From: Aphanomyces cochlioides
Taxonomy: Eukaryota; Oomycota; Saprolegniomycetes; Saprolegniales; Verrucalvaceae
Reading direction: 5' to 3'
DNA length: 64,000 bases
Assembly (NCBI GenBank): GCA_019828595.1
Contig: JAHQRK010000021.1
Span: forward strand, 186,001 to 250,000
Of the stretch, positions 54,708 to 64,000 are shown piece after piece. Made by a program: the position numbers and the translations under genes. The notes below the pieces were generated by a model, which saw only the letters and a program-made list of their open reading frames with translations, searched no databases and was not told the origin of the DNA. Every line of letters begins with the position of its first letter. Position 1 is the first letter of the stretch.

Positions 54708-55076
54708 GAACAAAATTTTGAGCAAATCTTTGATGTCGTTGGGTCATGCGTGCTTTTGATGACTATCAAGTCAGAGTGGCGGCAGGGCCCGATGGTATTC
54801 CTGCCGCCTTGTTTCACGAAAATCAGGGTAAAGTTTTTTCATGGACGAGGGGAGTACCGTGAATTTATTGTTGTTGGGGCTTGACATTCTGTGAGAGTAT
54901 TCTCTCTGAGCGAATGATTGATTGCATCCGTGCAGCACAAAACATGACCCATCTATCAGGGGAACGCTGCGACCAGGAAGCTGAAATGTTTCGAGTACAG
55001 CACGATGCTCGATCCAGTTTGGTGCTGGACGCCAGGAATATGCTTCGTACGATTGTAGTCTGATCGATAAAATGTC

Positions 55077-55095
55077 GTCGCTCATTCTTACTTTT
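55077..55095 (+). promoter_or_regulatory. Initiator-like site of the small secreted protein
   Basis: GCTCATTCTTACTTTTGAA lies 26 bases before the ATG at 55121 and fits the oomycete initiator; the degenerate copy near 54415 reads GCTCGTTCTTACATTTAAA. Confidence 0.5.
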
Positions 55096-55120
55096 GAATA
55101 TTGAGCCGAACAGGACAGCC

Positions 55121-55540
55121 ATGAAGCCAACGTCAGTCATTGCATCCTGGCTTGTGTTTGCCTTGGCAACCCAAAACGTTGACGCACACAACCATTTGAT
55201 ATGGCCTCTTCCTCGTGGTGTCAACGGCACAGAAAGTCTTGACAATTCGAGTACTACGAGCGACGCGCCAGCTTTGACCACGGATGTTCAAGCCCAACTT
55301 GGACACAACTAGATGGGATTCTTTCGATATGGTATGGCCAAACTCGACTTGTTGATGCCACGAAGACAAAAGGCTGTTTCCAAAGTTTGTGACGAACTAG
55401 TGCTTTTTCTGTCGGGTTGCATCCCCAAACATGGAATATCCCATTTGTATGTACATGTTTCCATGCAATTCGCCAGTGTCGCGATGGCGGCATTGCCTAC
55501 CAAAGGTGCAGTAGAATACGAACAAGCAGTCACATCAGTC
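55121..55540 (+). pseudogene. Small secreted protein, second tandem copy, probably truncated
   Basis: The ATG at 55121 codes for 63 residues to a TAG at 55312: a signal peptide (MKPTSVIASWLVFALATQNVDA form, about 22 residues) and a mature start HNHLIWPLPRGVNG. An N-terminal His after cleavage recalls lytic polysaccharide monooxygenases, and the MKP...ASW...VDAH pattern parallels gene M, but too little remains to assign a family. Downstream, in another frame, protein-like sequence continues to about 55540 (TRLVDATKTKGCFQSL, NIPFVCTCFHAIRQC), suggesting a longer original Cys-containing protein broken by a stop and a frameshift. Could also be a genuine 63-residue secreted peptide. Confidence 0.5.
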
Positions 55541-55613
55541 AGTGGGTGAGGCTTAATGCAACTAACGTTAGAATATCGGTGGGATTTGCACTGCTGTAGA
55601 GTACACTGACATC

Positions 55614-57600
55614 ATGGCGACGTTTCTTCAAGCCATTTACAACAACGCCACAGTCGCGTCGTCGAGCGTCTCCTGCATACAAGACACGTCGAGTAATTCA
55701 TTTGCAGTGCGGTATGTCTTGGAAGTCCCTCATGCCATCCCTGAAGACCAAGTGCAAAGTTTTCTATTGAGTTTTCCAGGTAGTTCCATCTTTCTCTTTT
55801 CGTGTCTGTGAAACCCCGAGGAGGTGTTTCTCATGTCGAATGCGTCCTCTCGACGTGCCATGAAGCCATGGCGAATATGTGAACACGACTACGCAGTTGG
55901 AATTCGATTTGGTGAATTGTGCTTTTGGATGGACGAAATCGACGCAGAGTTGGACTCGACGCCACCTCGCTACCATGTTTGGGCAGCAACGTACTCGCTG
56001 GAAACACCTCAACTCTGTTGGTTCAAGTTTTTCTTCCGATCTCTTCTCAGGTCCTACATGCTCTTTGTACTCTGGAGTCGTTACTACCGCCATTATGGCA
56101 TCCTGATGCGAAATTTGCGCAGCCTTGGACTTGGCCATGACTTGATAGCTTACCAAGTTATCTTGGGCGATCCAGGTTATGTCGTCTTGAGCGATCCATT
56201 GGTCTCTCTCGCTATGTTTATTGATATCTGGTGTGGCCCACCTTACATGGTCATAACAATTCTTCGAGTAAGTCAATTCCATGACTTCTGGGCGTATGGA
56301 TTAGGTTGCATGTATCTCTCGCGGACGGTATCAACTTGCAGCCTGGGGCTAGTTGAAATGTCGTGCCCTATTGTAGGTATGGTTTGCCTATCTATGTATG
56401 CGTGGCCTATCGTCCTTCGTCAAGTTGCGTCGATGGGAGGCCTCGTTTGCCCTTACAAACTATAAACAATACCTTTCAGGTTATTACCGTGGATGCTAGT
56501 TTTTTTGTAATGAACGCTTATTTGTATGGAGGGCCCGTCACAAGTTTGCTCACGATGACTCCACTGGCTTGGCTGTTTCGACAATTCTGGGATGTATGCC
56601 TGCCTCAGTCCCAGAAGGGTCAAGCGGTCGAGTCGATCATTGGTACGTGTATAGAGACACTGAATTTGTCATTGGCCTTGACGAATTAGCGATTCTTGTC
56701 TTCACATTGACAATGTCGAATTTCCCATTGGTGTACTCTCGAGTCGCAGTGCTGTGGAGCCTCTACAAACAACGTAAGCAATATATCTCAAACATAAATG
56801 AGACTTTGGTCCAGGACGAGATAACAAGATTGCATCAGAGCTCCCAATTATACCGTTTAGCCATCCATCCTACAATGATTTGAAAGCGAATATCCTGCTC
56901 TCGGTGGTCGCTCGAAAGCATCCAAATTGTTTTTCGATTGGAGGCACAATACACAAATTATACCACGAAAATCCAAGCTACAGGTCGATGCCACTGTTCA
57001 GCCATCGCGCTAGTGACTGTTTTGTCTTGTGCTACAATGCTGACGGAAAAATGACCAAGCAAATTCGATTGAGCTTGTTGTCGTGGCTCGATCGACAGAT
57101 GCGGGATGCATGGCGGTGGACCCCACGAGTGTTTGCTCCATCAAAACGAAGACTGGTCCGTCGATGACAAATCTGCCACTTCGTTCGCAGTGCATTCACG
57201 TCGGCGATTCCGATTGCCAGTGGGTCATGTGAACATAGCAACTGCTCGATTTTGTGGCGATCATAGGGCGATAAATCTTCTCGTGGACTAGGAGATCTCT
57301 GGCATTTCTAACAACGAGAACTCGTCAAGGGGTCTATCGAACAAGCAGACAAGTTCGAAAGTATTGTAATGAAATTCTTTCGGATGTCTACAAAGTCAGC
57401 GTTGCATCAGGAGTGGATGTTTGCTCCAGACATCGCACGGACAACTTGGTTGGATTTAGCAACCCTACAATGTATGCTACATTGACGACAAACCTTGCGC
57501 AAGAAAGCAGCCTTCACTTATATTTGGTCATTGCCTTCATCTTGGCATCCCAATCGTCAATGGATTTTATGCATAGGCTCCCAACCCTCAGTGTCGTTTG
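55614..57600 (+). pseudogene. Multi-pass membrane protein family member, broken
   Basis: From the ATG at 55614 the N-terminal part (TSSNSFAVRYVLEVPHAI) and, from about 55824, a 213-residue open frame (LETPQLCWFKFFFRSLLRSY, SRYYRHYGILMRNLRSLG, GDPGYVVLSDPLV) parallel the copies at 3.8-5.4 kb. A likely intron (from about 56378 to 56478) leads to VITVDASFFVMNAYLYGG. Frame changes near 56610 (to DELAILVFTLTMSNFPLVYS) and 56870 (to NILLSVVARKHPNCFSIGG) follow, and degenerate sequence runs to about 57600. Several hydrophobic stretches suggest at least five membrane segments. Function unknown; no domain of known role recognised. More introns could explain some of the breaks. Confidence 0.55.
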
Positions 57601-57654
57601 AAATGAGTTGAAATCTATACTGTGCACTTTCAATTCCCTTAACTGATGTGTGAA

Positions 57655-58300
57655 AGAGCATGAGCAAGAATGAAGAAGATACAGTCCAAGCTGCAGCGAG
57701 AAGAGCGCGATCCCGCAGATTCGGAGCATGCGGCCGACGACGGAGGCCAGAACGCTACATGAGACATTTGACCAATACCGGAGTTTCGAGTGGAAAATGC
57801 AAGAGGAACGCGTGTGTTCGTACACCGAGACTGGCAAGCAGGTGCGGACCAGATTAGAGTAGATAGAGTAAGTTTGAATTCACTTCCGCTTTTGCTGTGT
57901 ATGACCCTGAGGTCATCTGCTTCATTGTTGTGAAGTAACCAAGTCCAAGACAGCGTGTTTGGAGCGACCGACCGACTTTATTTGCGGCGGCGTGATCCTT
58001 TGTTTGGTTGTCGTACCCACCGCGTACCGACAACACCCCCTCTGTACTGTTTCCCTTGCCAATAGCCCTTCACCGCGCGGCGGCGCACGTCTTTCTGGGC
58101 CGAAGACACCCACCTTCCCCATCGTTTTCCATCTTGTGCCACCCTACGACTTGCAACCGTCGGGTTCGTTCGTTGCCTCCTGTGCACCTCAATACTACAA
58201 GTCGAAAATCTCACAAAGAGCTTTTGACCGACAAATTCTTGTGCGAGTGTGAGTTTCCTTCCGCACTCATCCCCCCTACCACAAGTGGAGCGCTAGACCG
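57655..58300. other. Leader region of the second gypsy element; possible LTR
   Basis: A 5' LTR is expected between about 57850 and 58290 because gag starts at 58316-58549, but without the other end of the element its limits cannot be set. A hydrophilic, pol-like reading at 57690-57850 (QSKLQREERDPADSEHAADD) is interrupted by stops. Confidence 0.35.
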
Positions 58301-58548
58301 GGTCTGATCTTTAGTATGAGCGCTGCATCAACGAACTATGAAGACTTGCCGCCTCGAGCCGCAAGCATCCACCAAGACGATGAAGTTCGCAAAGCCGCGA
58401 CTAATCGAACACCCTCTTGGTCACCGAATAACGAAAACTTGGGCCAATCTGGCGGCTCACATCATTCGGCCAGACGTGGGCCTTTAGCCGTTCCCACGGT
58501 TCGAGACCTACCTCCGAGCAAGTCACCGCGTCTGACGATGTTGTCACG

Positions 58549-59643
58549 ATGTCTATGCTCAAACGAAACAATGACGATTTGGTCAAAACGCTGATGGCCT
58601 TGCTACGCGCAGAGCCTAAAGCAAACGAAGAAGCTGATTCCTATGACTCGGACTCGTCTCCCATCGGAGACTTTGCTGCAGCAAGCACGATGCGATTAAT
58701 GTCTGTGGAATCCATCGCGAACTTTGACGGTGACCGCGACAATCGAGATACTGCTGCTTCCTGGTTGCAGCGCTTTGAAGAAACAGCCATCGCTTGTGGC
58801 TGGTCTGATAGAGAGATTCTCCGTCGATTCCGTTTGCATTCTGACAAGCCAGTTCACGACTGGTTGCTCCAAGTCAATCCCGAGTTCCTGTCAAGTTGGA
58901 CAAAGTTGAGAGCAAGATTTGTCAAGGAGTACGTCAAGAGCCCTATCCCGAAAACCGAAGTATATTACAGCATGACACAAGGGCCAGGCGAACACCTCAA
59001 GGTATATTTTGTGCGATTCAATGCGGCCGCATTACGAATCAAGCTCGACTATAGAAGACATCGAGAAAACTTGGCAGCCCATATTGATCGGTTTGCTCGA
59101 ACGCTAACGAATCGAATGCTGGCGCAAGCAATCAATCTACAACAGTTCCGAACGATCGATGACCTAGAAGAGTACCTCGACAAGCAACAACAAGAGGCCA
59201 TTGATCGTTTCCAAGCTCGAGCAAAGTCGGCACAGTCGGCTCCGAGTCATGCCCACATTCCTGTGAGTGACCGAGCCAAGACACGAAAACCGACAGTCCA
59301 ATTCATGGACTCAGCCGAGTCCGTGGGCGCATCGTGGGACGACCTACAAGCCGAGATATTTGCTCTTGGTCGATCATACGGCTCAGCCAAGCGAGTTCAA
59401 TGCCATGAATGTGGCCGTGAACATTTCACCATTGACGGTCAGTGTTGGTCCAACATCTACTGCACCCTCTGTAACAAGATGGGTCATCCAGAGACCAACT
59501 GTTTCAAAGCCTGTGCAATCTGCACCCCGCCACATAATAAATTTGAGAGATGCGAAAAGCGGGAGAAGATCGCAGCGTTGAAGGCTTTCCTTGAAGCAAA
59601 CCCCGTGGAAGGCTTGCCTTCCTTGGAGTGTTTAAACTTCTAA
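58549..59643 (+). CDS. Gypsy gag protein (second element)
   Basis: 364 residues from the ATG at 58549; another open frame at 58316-58594 may be an N-terminal extension reached by a frameshift. The gag core has ANFDGDRDNRDTAASWLQRF, WTKLRARFVKEY and YFVRFNAAAL. C-terminally it carries a Cys-rich region with a zinc knuckle CTLCNKMGHPETNCF (C-x2-C-x4-H-x4-C) preceded by CHECGREH and followed by CAICTPPHNKFERC. It would form the particle and bind nucleic acid. Confidence 0.85.
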   Translation: MSMLKRNNDDLVKTLMALLRAEPKANEEADSYDSDSSPIGDFAAASTMRLMSVESIANFDGDRDNRDTAASWLQRFEETAIACGWSDREILRRFRLHSDKPVHDWLLQVNPEFLSSWTKLRARFVKEYVKSPIPKTEVYYSMTQGPGEHLKVYFVRFNAAALRIKLDYRRHRENLAAHIDRFARTLTNRMLAQAINLQQFRTIDDLEEYLDKQQQEAIDRFQARAKSAQSAPSHAHIPVSDRAKTRKPTVQFMDSAESVGASWDDLQAEIFALGRSYGSAKRVQCHECGREHFTIDGQCWSNIYCTLCNKMGHPETNCFKACAICTPPHNKFERCEKREKIAALKAFLEANPVEGLPSLECLNF

Positions 59644-59761
59644 GTCCGGGGGTCCCGCGAAACCCCGATCGTGTCGGACACAACGCGCGCAAATCATCGC
59701 CAGAAAAAGCAAAAAACAAGAAAACCTAAGAAAAATCAACCCACCAGCCATAAGAGCTCCG

Positions 59762-60691
59762 GTGGATACATATCAAGAACCATTCCAACAACAACCAACT
59801 TTCACAAAGCTAGCCACCGTAGACAACAAGCAGCCCGTAATCTGGAATATATCTCAAGATTCCAACACTGTCTCCCCCACGATACATTATGCGACCAAGG
59901 ACCACACGATCACGCCTTGGGAATTCGACCTGAAGGATGGGGTGCAGCTTGGTTTCCTCAACGAACCGAAACTCGGCGAAGAAGGGAACCATCAGGCCTT
60001 GTTGAGTGCGAAACTCATGGACCGTGACACCATTGTTCTGGCTGACACGGGAGCTGACATGAGTGTCGTACACCTACGAGCTGTTGAGTGGCTCAACTTA
60101 CCAATCGACCGAGGAAAATCTACCAAGATCAATGGATTGGGATCAAACTCCATCCGTACGTTGGGCAATGTTCCTGTCAAACTTGTCATTGGAAATGGCA
60201 TTGCCTATTACCTTGAGTTAGACGTCTGCGACCTGGGCAATGTCGGGTTCAATGCCGTGCTTGGCATGGATTTCCTCTCTCGAGCATGTGTGACCATTGA
60301 TACGGAGCGTCGAGAAATCAGCTTGCCCGATGGAGAGCGTGTAGCATTGCTCTATCAACCGACAAGATATCATCGGGGCGACGTGCAGTACTTGGAAACC
60401 TCGAAGCAAACCTGGATTGCTCCGGGTGAATCAACCGTGATAACCATTCGGCAAACCTTGGCTGCAGACCCTCAAGAATGTGAACATTGGGTTCATCGTG
60501 GCACACGATGGATCGCTACGTTTGTCTCTGGGGTGGACAGCAATCCAGTCGCTGTTAGGATCACCAACGTGAGCGCGTACAGCATCAGTCTTCTCCCAAG
60601 AACAATTGTTGGAGCTATTACAGTGCGAGGGGAACGGCCACTGGACGTGCGACCGAACCAGCAGCAATCGCTACAAAGTCTGGGAAGATGA
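59762..60691 (+). CDS. Gypsy aspartic protease segment (second element)
   Basis: The open frame of 309 residues carries the active site VLADTGADMSVVHLRA near residue 97 and the GMDFLSRACVTID end of a retropepsin near residue 175. It is separated from gag by a stop and about 120 bases, and overlaps the next pol frame at 60606-60691, where a frame change leads on. The start codon is not certain; expression was probably by frameshift or readthrough from gag. Confidence 0.8.
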   Translation: MDTYQEPFQQQPTFTKLATVDNKQPVIWNISQDSNTVSPTIHYATKDHTITPWEFDLKDGVQLGFLNEPKLGEEGNHQALLSAKLMDRDTIVLADTGADMSVVHLRAVEWLNLPIDRGKSTKINGLGSNSIRTLGNVPVKLVIGNGIAYYLELDVCDLGNVGFNAVLGMDFLSRACVTIDTERREISLPDGERVALLYQPTRYHRGDVQYLETSKQTWIAPGESTVITIRQTLAADPQECEHWVHRGTRWIATFVSGVDSNPVAVRITNVSAYSISLLPRTIVGAITVRGERPLDVRPNQQQSLQSLGR

Positions 60692-62530
60692 GGTCTACGA
60701 GGGCACTTACTCAAGCCGCTTCCTGAAGAAGGAAGACAAATTCGAGCCCCCTGTCCACCAACCTCCAACGATAGGAAGTTGGCCAAAGGCTGTCATGACG
60801 CGCCTGGGCGAATTACCCTTAAACAAGCAGGACGCGATGGCTATTGCTAGCTCGATATCCCCCACTGACGCCAAGCCGCCAGGACAACCCGAAGAGAGCG
60901 GGGAAGATCACCTCGAACCTCCTTGCCCACAGATATTCTCTTTTCAGACTGTCCCCGACATTGATCAGAGCAAGCTAGAGCCTGAGGTGATTGTGCGTGA
61001 GGGAATCGACATGACAACCGAGGAGATGGAAAGCCAACTAGCTTTTATACCGGAGATTACACCTGGCCCAACATCGATCCACGTCGACGATCTCGATTTT
61101 GGCGAGCTTGGCCAACCTGAGGAAGAGCGAGCAAAGATGAAAGCTGTGCTCTCCAAGTACATGCCCTTTTTCATCCAATCTGGCAACGGCTTGCCGCCTG
61201 CAGCCAGAGGAGCTGTCTGCGATATTGATGTGGGAACGCCCGACCTATAGCCCAACGGGCTCGACGGGTGCGACCTGGGCGCCTGAAGCAGCTGTTTGAG
61301 TTGCTGAAGGGTCTCCTTGAGTATGGCCTCATTACGTTTTCCAAATCCCCATGGGCCTCCCCGATCGTTATAGTGCTCAAGAAAGGTGGCCAGGACATCC
61401 GTCTTTGCATTGATTATCGAGCCATCAATGATCTGCAGTCCCTACTCCTGTCGCCAATGCCCACACTGGATAGTATGCTCGCCAATTTCGATGCTTTACA
61501 ATGGTTTCTATCCCTTGACAACGCGAGTGGATTCTGGGTTGTGCGTTCCACGCGTCGAGCAAGGTTGATCAGTGCGTTTATTTGCCCCCCCTAGGCCACT
61601 TCGAGTGGACCAGGATGGCTCAGGGTCTCCAAAACGCGCCCATGATCTATCAGAGGATGACCACGAATGCGTTGTTTGGGTTTGTCGACTTACCTCCCGG
61701 TGTTGCCGAGCTTGATGAGGACGGAGATCCGAGGGACATGTTCAAGATCAATTACAAATACCCTGAAGAGAGCATGCCCCCTGTCGCCAATCGAACATCC
61801 TTCGCGGATGACATCAGCGACGGTGCAGAAACTTGGGATGGTATCGTCGAGCTGACAGATCGAATCCTAAGACGCCTGACATACTTCAACGTGAGCATAA
61901 GCGCATCCAAGAGCAAGTTTGGCAAGCGAGAGATTGAGTTCTTGGGTCATTGGATCTCACGGCGAGGCGTGGCAGCACGACCAAAAGGTTTGGAAAAGCT
62001 GGCTAATCTCGAGTTCCCAGACTCCCTGCAAGGCATTCAGTCGTTCCTTGGGTCTCTGAACTTCTACTCAAGGTTTGTGGAGAATTACTCAATCAAAGCA
62101 AGCAGCCTCTATGAGATATCACGCGAAGAAATTGAAGCTGGAGTGATCCGAGACTGCCAAGATGGCCTTCGAGAAGTTGAAGTCAGACTTTGCCAACTTG
62201 CCCACCCTGAAGCATGCTGCTCCCGACAAGGAAGCCCACGTCTTGATCTACACCACAAGTTGGGCAATCTCTGCAACAGTATGCCAAGAAGACGGCGGTG
62301 TTTTGTTTCCCATTCGATTCTGTCGACGCGTGCTCAAAGGAGGCGAAACTCGTTACGAAGGCTGGGCGAAAGAGATCCTTGCTTTGCTCCGTGTGCTCAA
62401 GACCTGCTTCTTTGAAGTGCGTGGTCGTATCGTTGTTGTTTATACGCGATTCGGATTGATGAAATGGTTGCTAAAAGACAAGCAGGCGAAGGCTGAGAAC
62501 CTCCACTGGGCTGCAATGTTGGCTCCCTGA
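60606..62530 (+). pseudogene. Gypsy RT and first RNase H (second element), broken
   Basis: The linker frame stops at 61250. RT then reads LLEYGLITFSKSPWASPIVI and DIRLCIDYRAINDL, shifts near 61575, and continues GHFEWTRMAQGLQNAP with the catalytic TSFADDISDG and REIEFLGHWISRRG. Another shift near 62160 gives RNase H (HVLIYTTSWAISATVCQED). A TGA at 62528-62530 interrupts an otherwise continuous frame into the next domain. At least four lesions. Confidence 0.85.
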
Positions 62531-62584
62531 ACAATCAAAGTGGTTCCTGTTAATGAACTTGACGGGCGATGGAATCTAACTACT

Positions 62585-64000
62585 ATGTTGACCGAAACCC
62601 TTCATCCCCCCGACGAGTCCACTCATGAGAAACTGGCCCTGTTTGAGCCCAATCGATCCAAAGTCGGGCTGCAGCCACGCCAAGTCCGAATGCCAACATT
62701 CACCGACCAAGATGAAGGCTACATGGCTACGTTCGACGGTGCCACAAAGGTCAAGGAGCGATTCGGAAGTTGGGGCGCCATTATATGGAAATTGCCCGAG
62801 TGGGCCATCGTCTGGGCTGGAGCAGGATGTTGCAGTGACGCCACGGTCAATGTTGCTGAGTATGAAGGAGCCAAAGCGGCCCTGCGAGCGGCCATCCAGA
62901 AGAATATCAAGTCCATCCACGTCTTTGGAGACTCCAAGTTGGTGATTCACCAAGCTTTGGAGTGGATGCAGTGTAAGCAGGAGCACCTCCAAGCTCAATT
63001 GAAAGACCTTCGAGCACCCGAGCAACAGCTCTCGAGCGTCGAATATCACCACATCCTTCGACAATGGAACGGCAGTGCCGATCATCTTGCATCCATGGGC
63101 CTTGCCTTGCGACGAGAAATCACGGGGCTATCCACAACCGATCTTGACGATATCCAAAAGAAGAATCTCCTGGCCGAGCTTATCCAACCTCCGCCAGAAA
63201 CCAATGATCTCCTGGATAATGAACAGTCTGCAAAATCCATCCTGGCGTACACTCACCCAAAACCGACTTCAAGGGTAGTGGGACTGAATAGCCAGATACG
63301 ACTGCGCAGAGTGAGTGAAGCCCAGGACCAAGAGCGAAAATGGTCGATTATCAAGCGATTTTTACGAGGAGAAGTGGACGATTTGACGCCAGAAGAGTGT
63401 TCGAAAGCCAGCAAGGAAGCTGGAATGTACGAAATCGGCGAGGAAGGAGCACTCTTCCGCCTCAACGGGTCGACCAAGAGATGTCATTTGCCCATTTTCA
63501 TCTGGACCTTGGTTATCCCTACCGAGCTGATCCGAACGATATTGCATCATTGTCACGACAGTGTCGAAGGGGGTCATTTCAAGTTCCACAACACATACGA
63601 GCGGCTGTGCAAGCATTTTTACTGGGGTGGTATCTACACCGATGCCAAGAACTACGTGACAGCTTGTGAAACTTGTGCAACGGGTGGACCTCCACAGACG
63701 GTCCAAGCTCGTTCGCCCGGAAACTTGATACCTCACGAGCCATTGGAGCTGGTCAATTACGACATTGCCACCGACCTTCCTCGATCTTTTGGCGGTAATA
63801 CCCAACTAGTTGTCTTCGTGGACAACTTCACTGGGTTTGTCATGTGCAAACTGACCCCAGATAGGTCAGCACGCACCCTGGCAAAAGCCTTCGAAGAGAC
63901 AGTGTTTGTACGATTTGGTGCTTGTAAAGAAGTCCGCCATGACCGCGAACCATCGTTCATGAGCGAAGTGTTCACCCATTTCATGAAAATGATCGGCCAG
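62585..64000 (+). CDS. Second RNase H and integrase (second gypsy element), runs off the window
   Basis: The frame is open for 472 codons to the end of the window. The second RNase H (about 62715-63110) shows the acidic residues in YMATFDGATKV, NVAEYEGAKAAL and IHVFGDSKLVIHQ, and a final Asp in WNGSADHLAS. The integrase follows: zinc site HHCHDSVEGGH and CETCATGG, first Asp in NYDIATDLP, second in VRHDREPSF near the end; the catalytic Glu lies beyond the window. This domain belongs to the same polyprotein as the RNase H before 62530, separated only by one stop codon. Confidence 0.85.
   Translation, partial: MLTETLHPPDESTHEKLALFEPNRSKVGLQPRQVRMPTFTDQDEGYMATFDGATKVKERFGSWGAIIWKLPEWAIVWAGAGCCSDATVNVAEYEGAKAALRAAIQKNIKSIHVFGDSKLVIHQALEWMQCKQEHLQAQLKDLRAPEQQLSSVEYHHILRQWNGSADHLASMGLALRREITGLSTTDLDDIQKKNLLAELIQPPPETNDLLDNEQSAKSILAYTHPKPTSRVVGLNSQIRLRRVSEAQDQERKWSIIKRFLRGEVDDLTPEECSKASKEAGMYEIGEEGALFRLNGSTKRCHLPIFIWTLVIPTELIRTILHHCHDSVEGGHFKFHNTYERLCKHFYWGGIYTDAKNYVTACETCATGGPPQTVQARSPGNLIPHEPLELVNYDIATDLPRSFGGNTQLVVFVDNFTGFVMCKLTPDRSARTLAKAFEETVFVRFGACKEVRHDREPSFMSEVFTHFMKMIGQ

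Larger units (their letters stand above)
58316..64000 (+). mobile_element. Second Ty3/gypsy element with two RNase H domains, 3' end outside window
   Basis: Order: gag with zinc knuckle, aspartic protease, RT, a first gypsy-type RNase H, a second type I RNase H, an H2C2 zinc site and an integrase core reaching the window end. A second RNase H between the native one and integrase is described for certain plant and oomycete LTR elements (oomycete clades named Chronos and Archon). The frame is broken at several points, so this copy is inactive. It is unrelated in sequence to the gypsy element at 37.8-42.5 kb. Confidence 0.88.

Noticed and set aside
55781..55823. A 41-44 base intron in the membrane protein gene at 55.6 kb
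   Set aside because: GT and AG are present, but no combination keeps the frame on both sides, so exact splicing is not claimed.
1..64000. tRNA or rRNA genes
   Set aside because: I looked for cloverleaf-like and conserved rRNA stretches by eye and saw none that I could support; a tRNA scan would settle it.

Overview
The window is oomycete nuclear DNA, most likely from the Saprolegniales and probably an Aphanomyces-like species. Evidence: genes nearly all lack introns; most secreted-enzyme genes start just downstream of an oomycete-type initiator (TCATT..TCAATTTG); there are papain proteases, family 19 chitinases, a fungal-type CBM1 and an ankyrin protein of the kind common in these genomes; and Ty1/copia and Ty3/gypsy retrotransposons are present, one with a second, plant/oomycete-style RNase H. 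The species cannot be fixed from the sequence alone.

Layout. 1-3.8 kb: 3' part of a decayed copia element. 3.8-5.4 kb: two broken copies of an unknown multi-pass membrane protein family, one with an internal inversion; a third broken copy lies at 55.6-57.6 kb. 5.5-36 kb: a dispersed array of nine secreted C1 (papain-like) cysteine protease loci on both strands. The head is constant (signal peptide, I29-like prodomain, papain domain, Thr/Ser/Pro-rich linker) and the tail varies: a CAP/SCP domain, a CBM1, a long Asp-Ser-Pro repeat, or nothing. Five loci look intact (10.7, 15.6, 19.6, 23.2 and 32.1 kb starts on one strand or the other, plus a sixth at 33.9-35.8 kb), and three are broken (5.5, 13.6, 25.5 kb); small relics of CAP and CBM1 tails lie between them. 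An ankyrin relic with one repeat per exon sits at 12.1-13.3 kb. 37.3-52.5 kb: three chitinolytic multi-domain genes. The first is cut in two by a young gypsy element (37779-42512; 183-bp LTRs, CTTGT target duplication). The second has one frameshift. The third joins an AA15-type lytic polysaccharide monooxygenase, Cys-rich modules, a GH19 chitinase and a double-psi-barrel-like domain, with one frameshift in the first domain. 52.9-54.2 kb: intact ankyrin gene. 54.3-55.6 kb: tandem relics of a small secreted protein. 58-64 kb: a second gypsy element running off the window.

Together the intact and recently broken genes read as a secreted degradation island: proteases carrying CAP or carbohydrate-binding tails beside chitin-cleaving enzymes, suiting attack on a chitin-protein matrix such as arthropod cuticle or fungal wall. 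That role is inference. The island is turning over fast: a 602-bp perfectly identical duplicated block, a perfect 174-bp coding tandem repeat, and many one-lesion pseudogenes.
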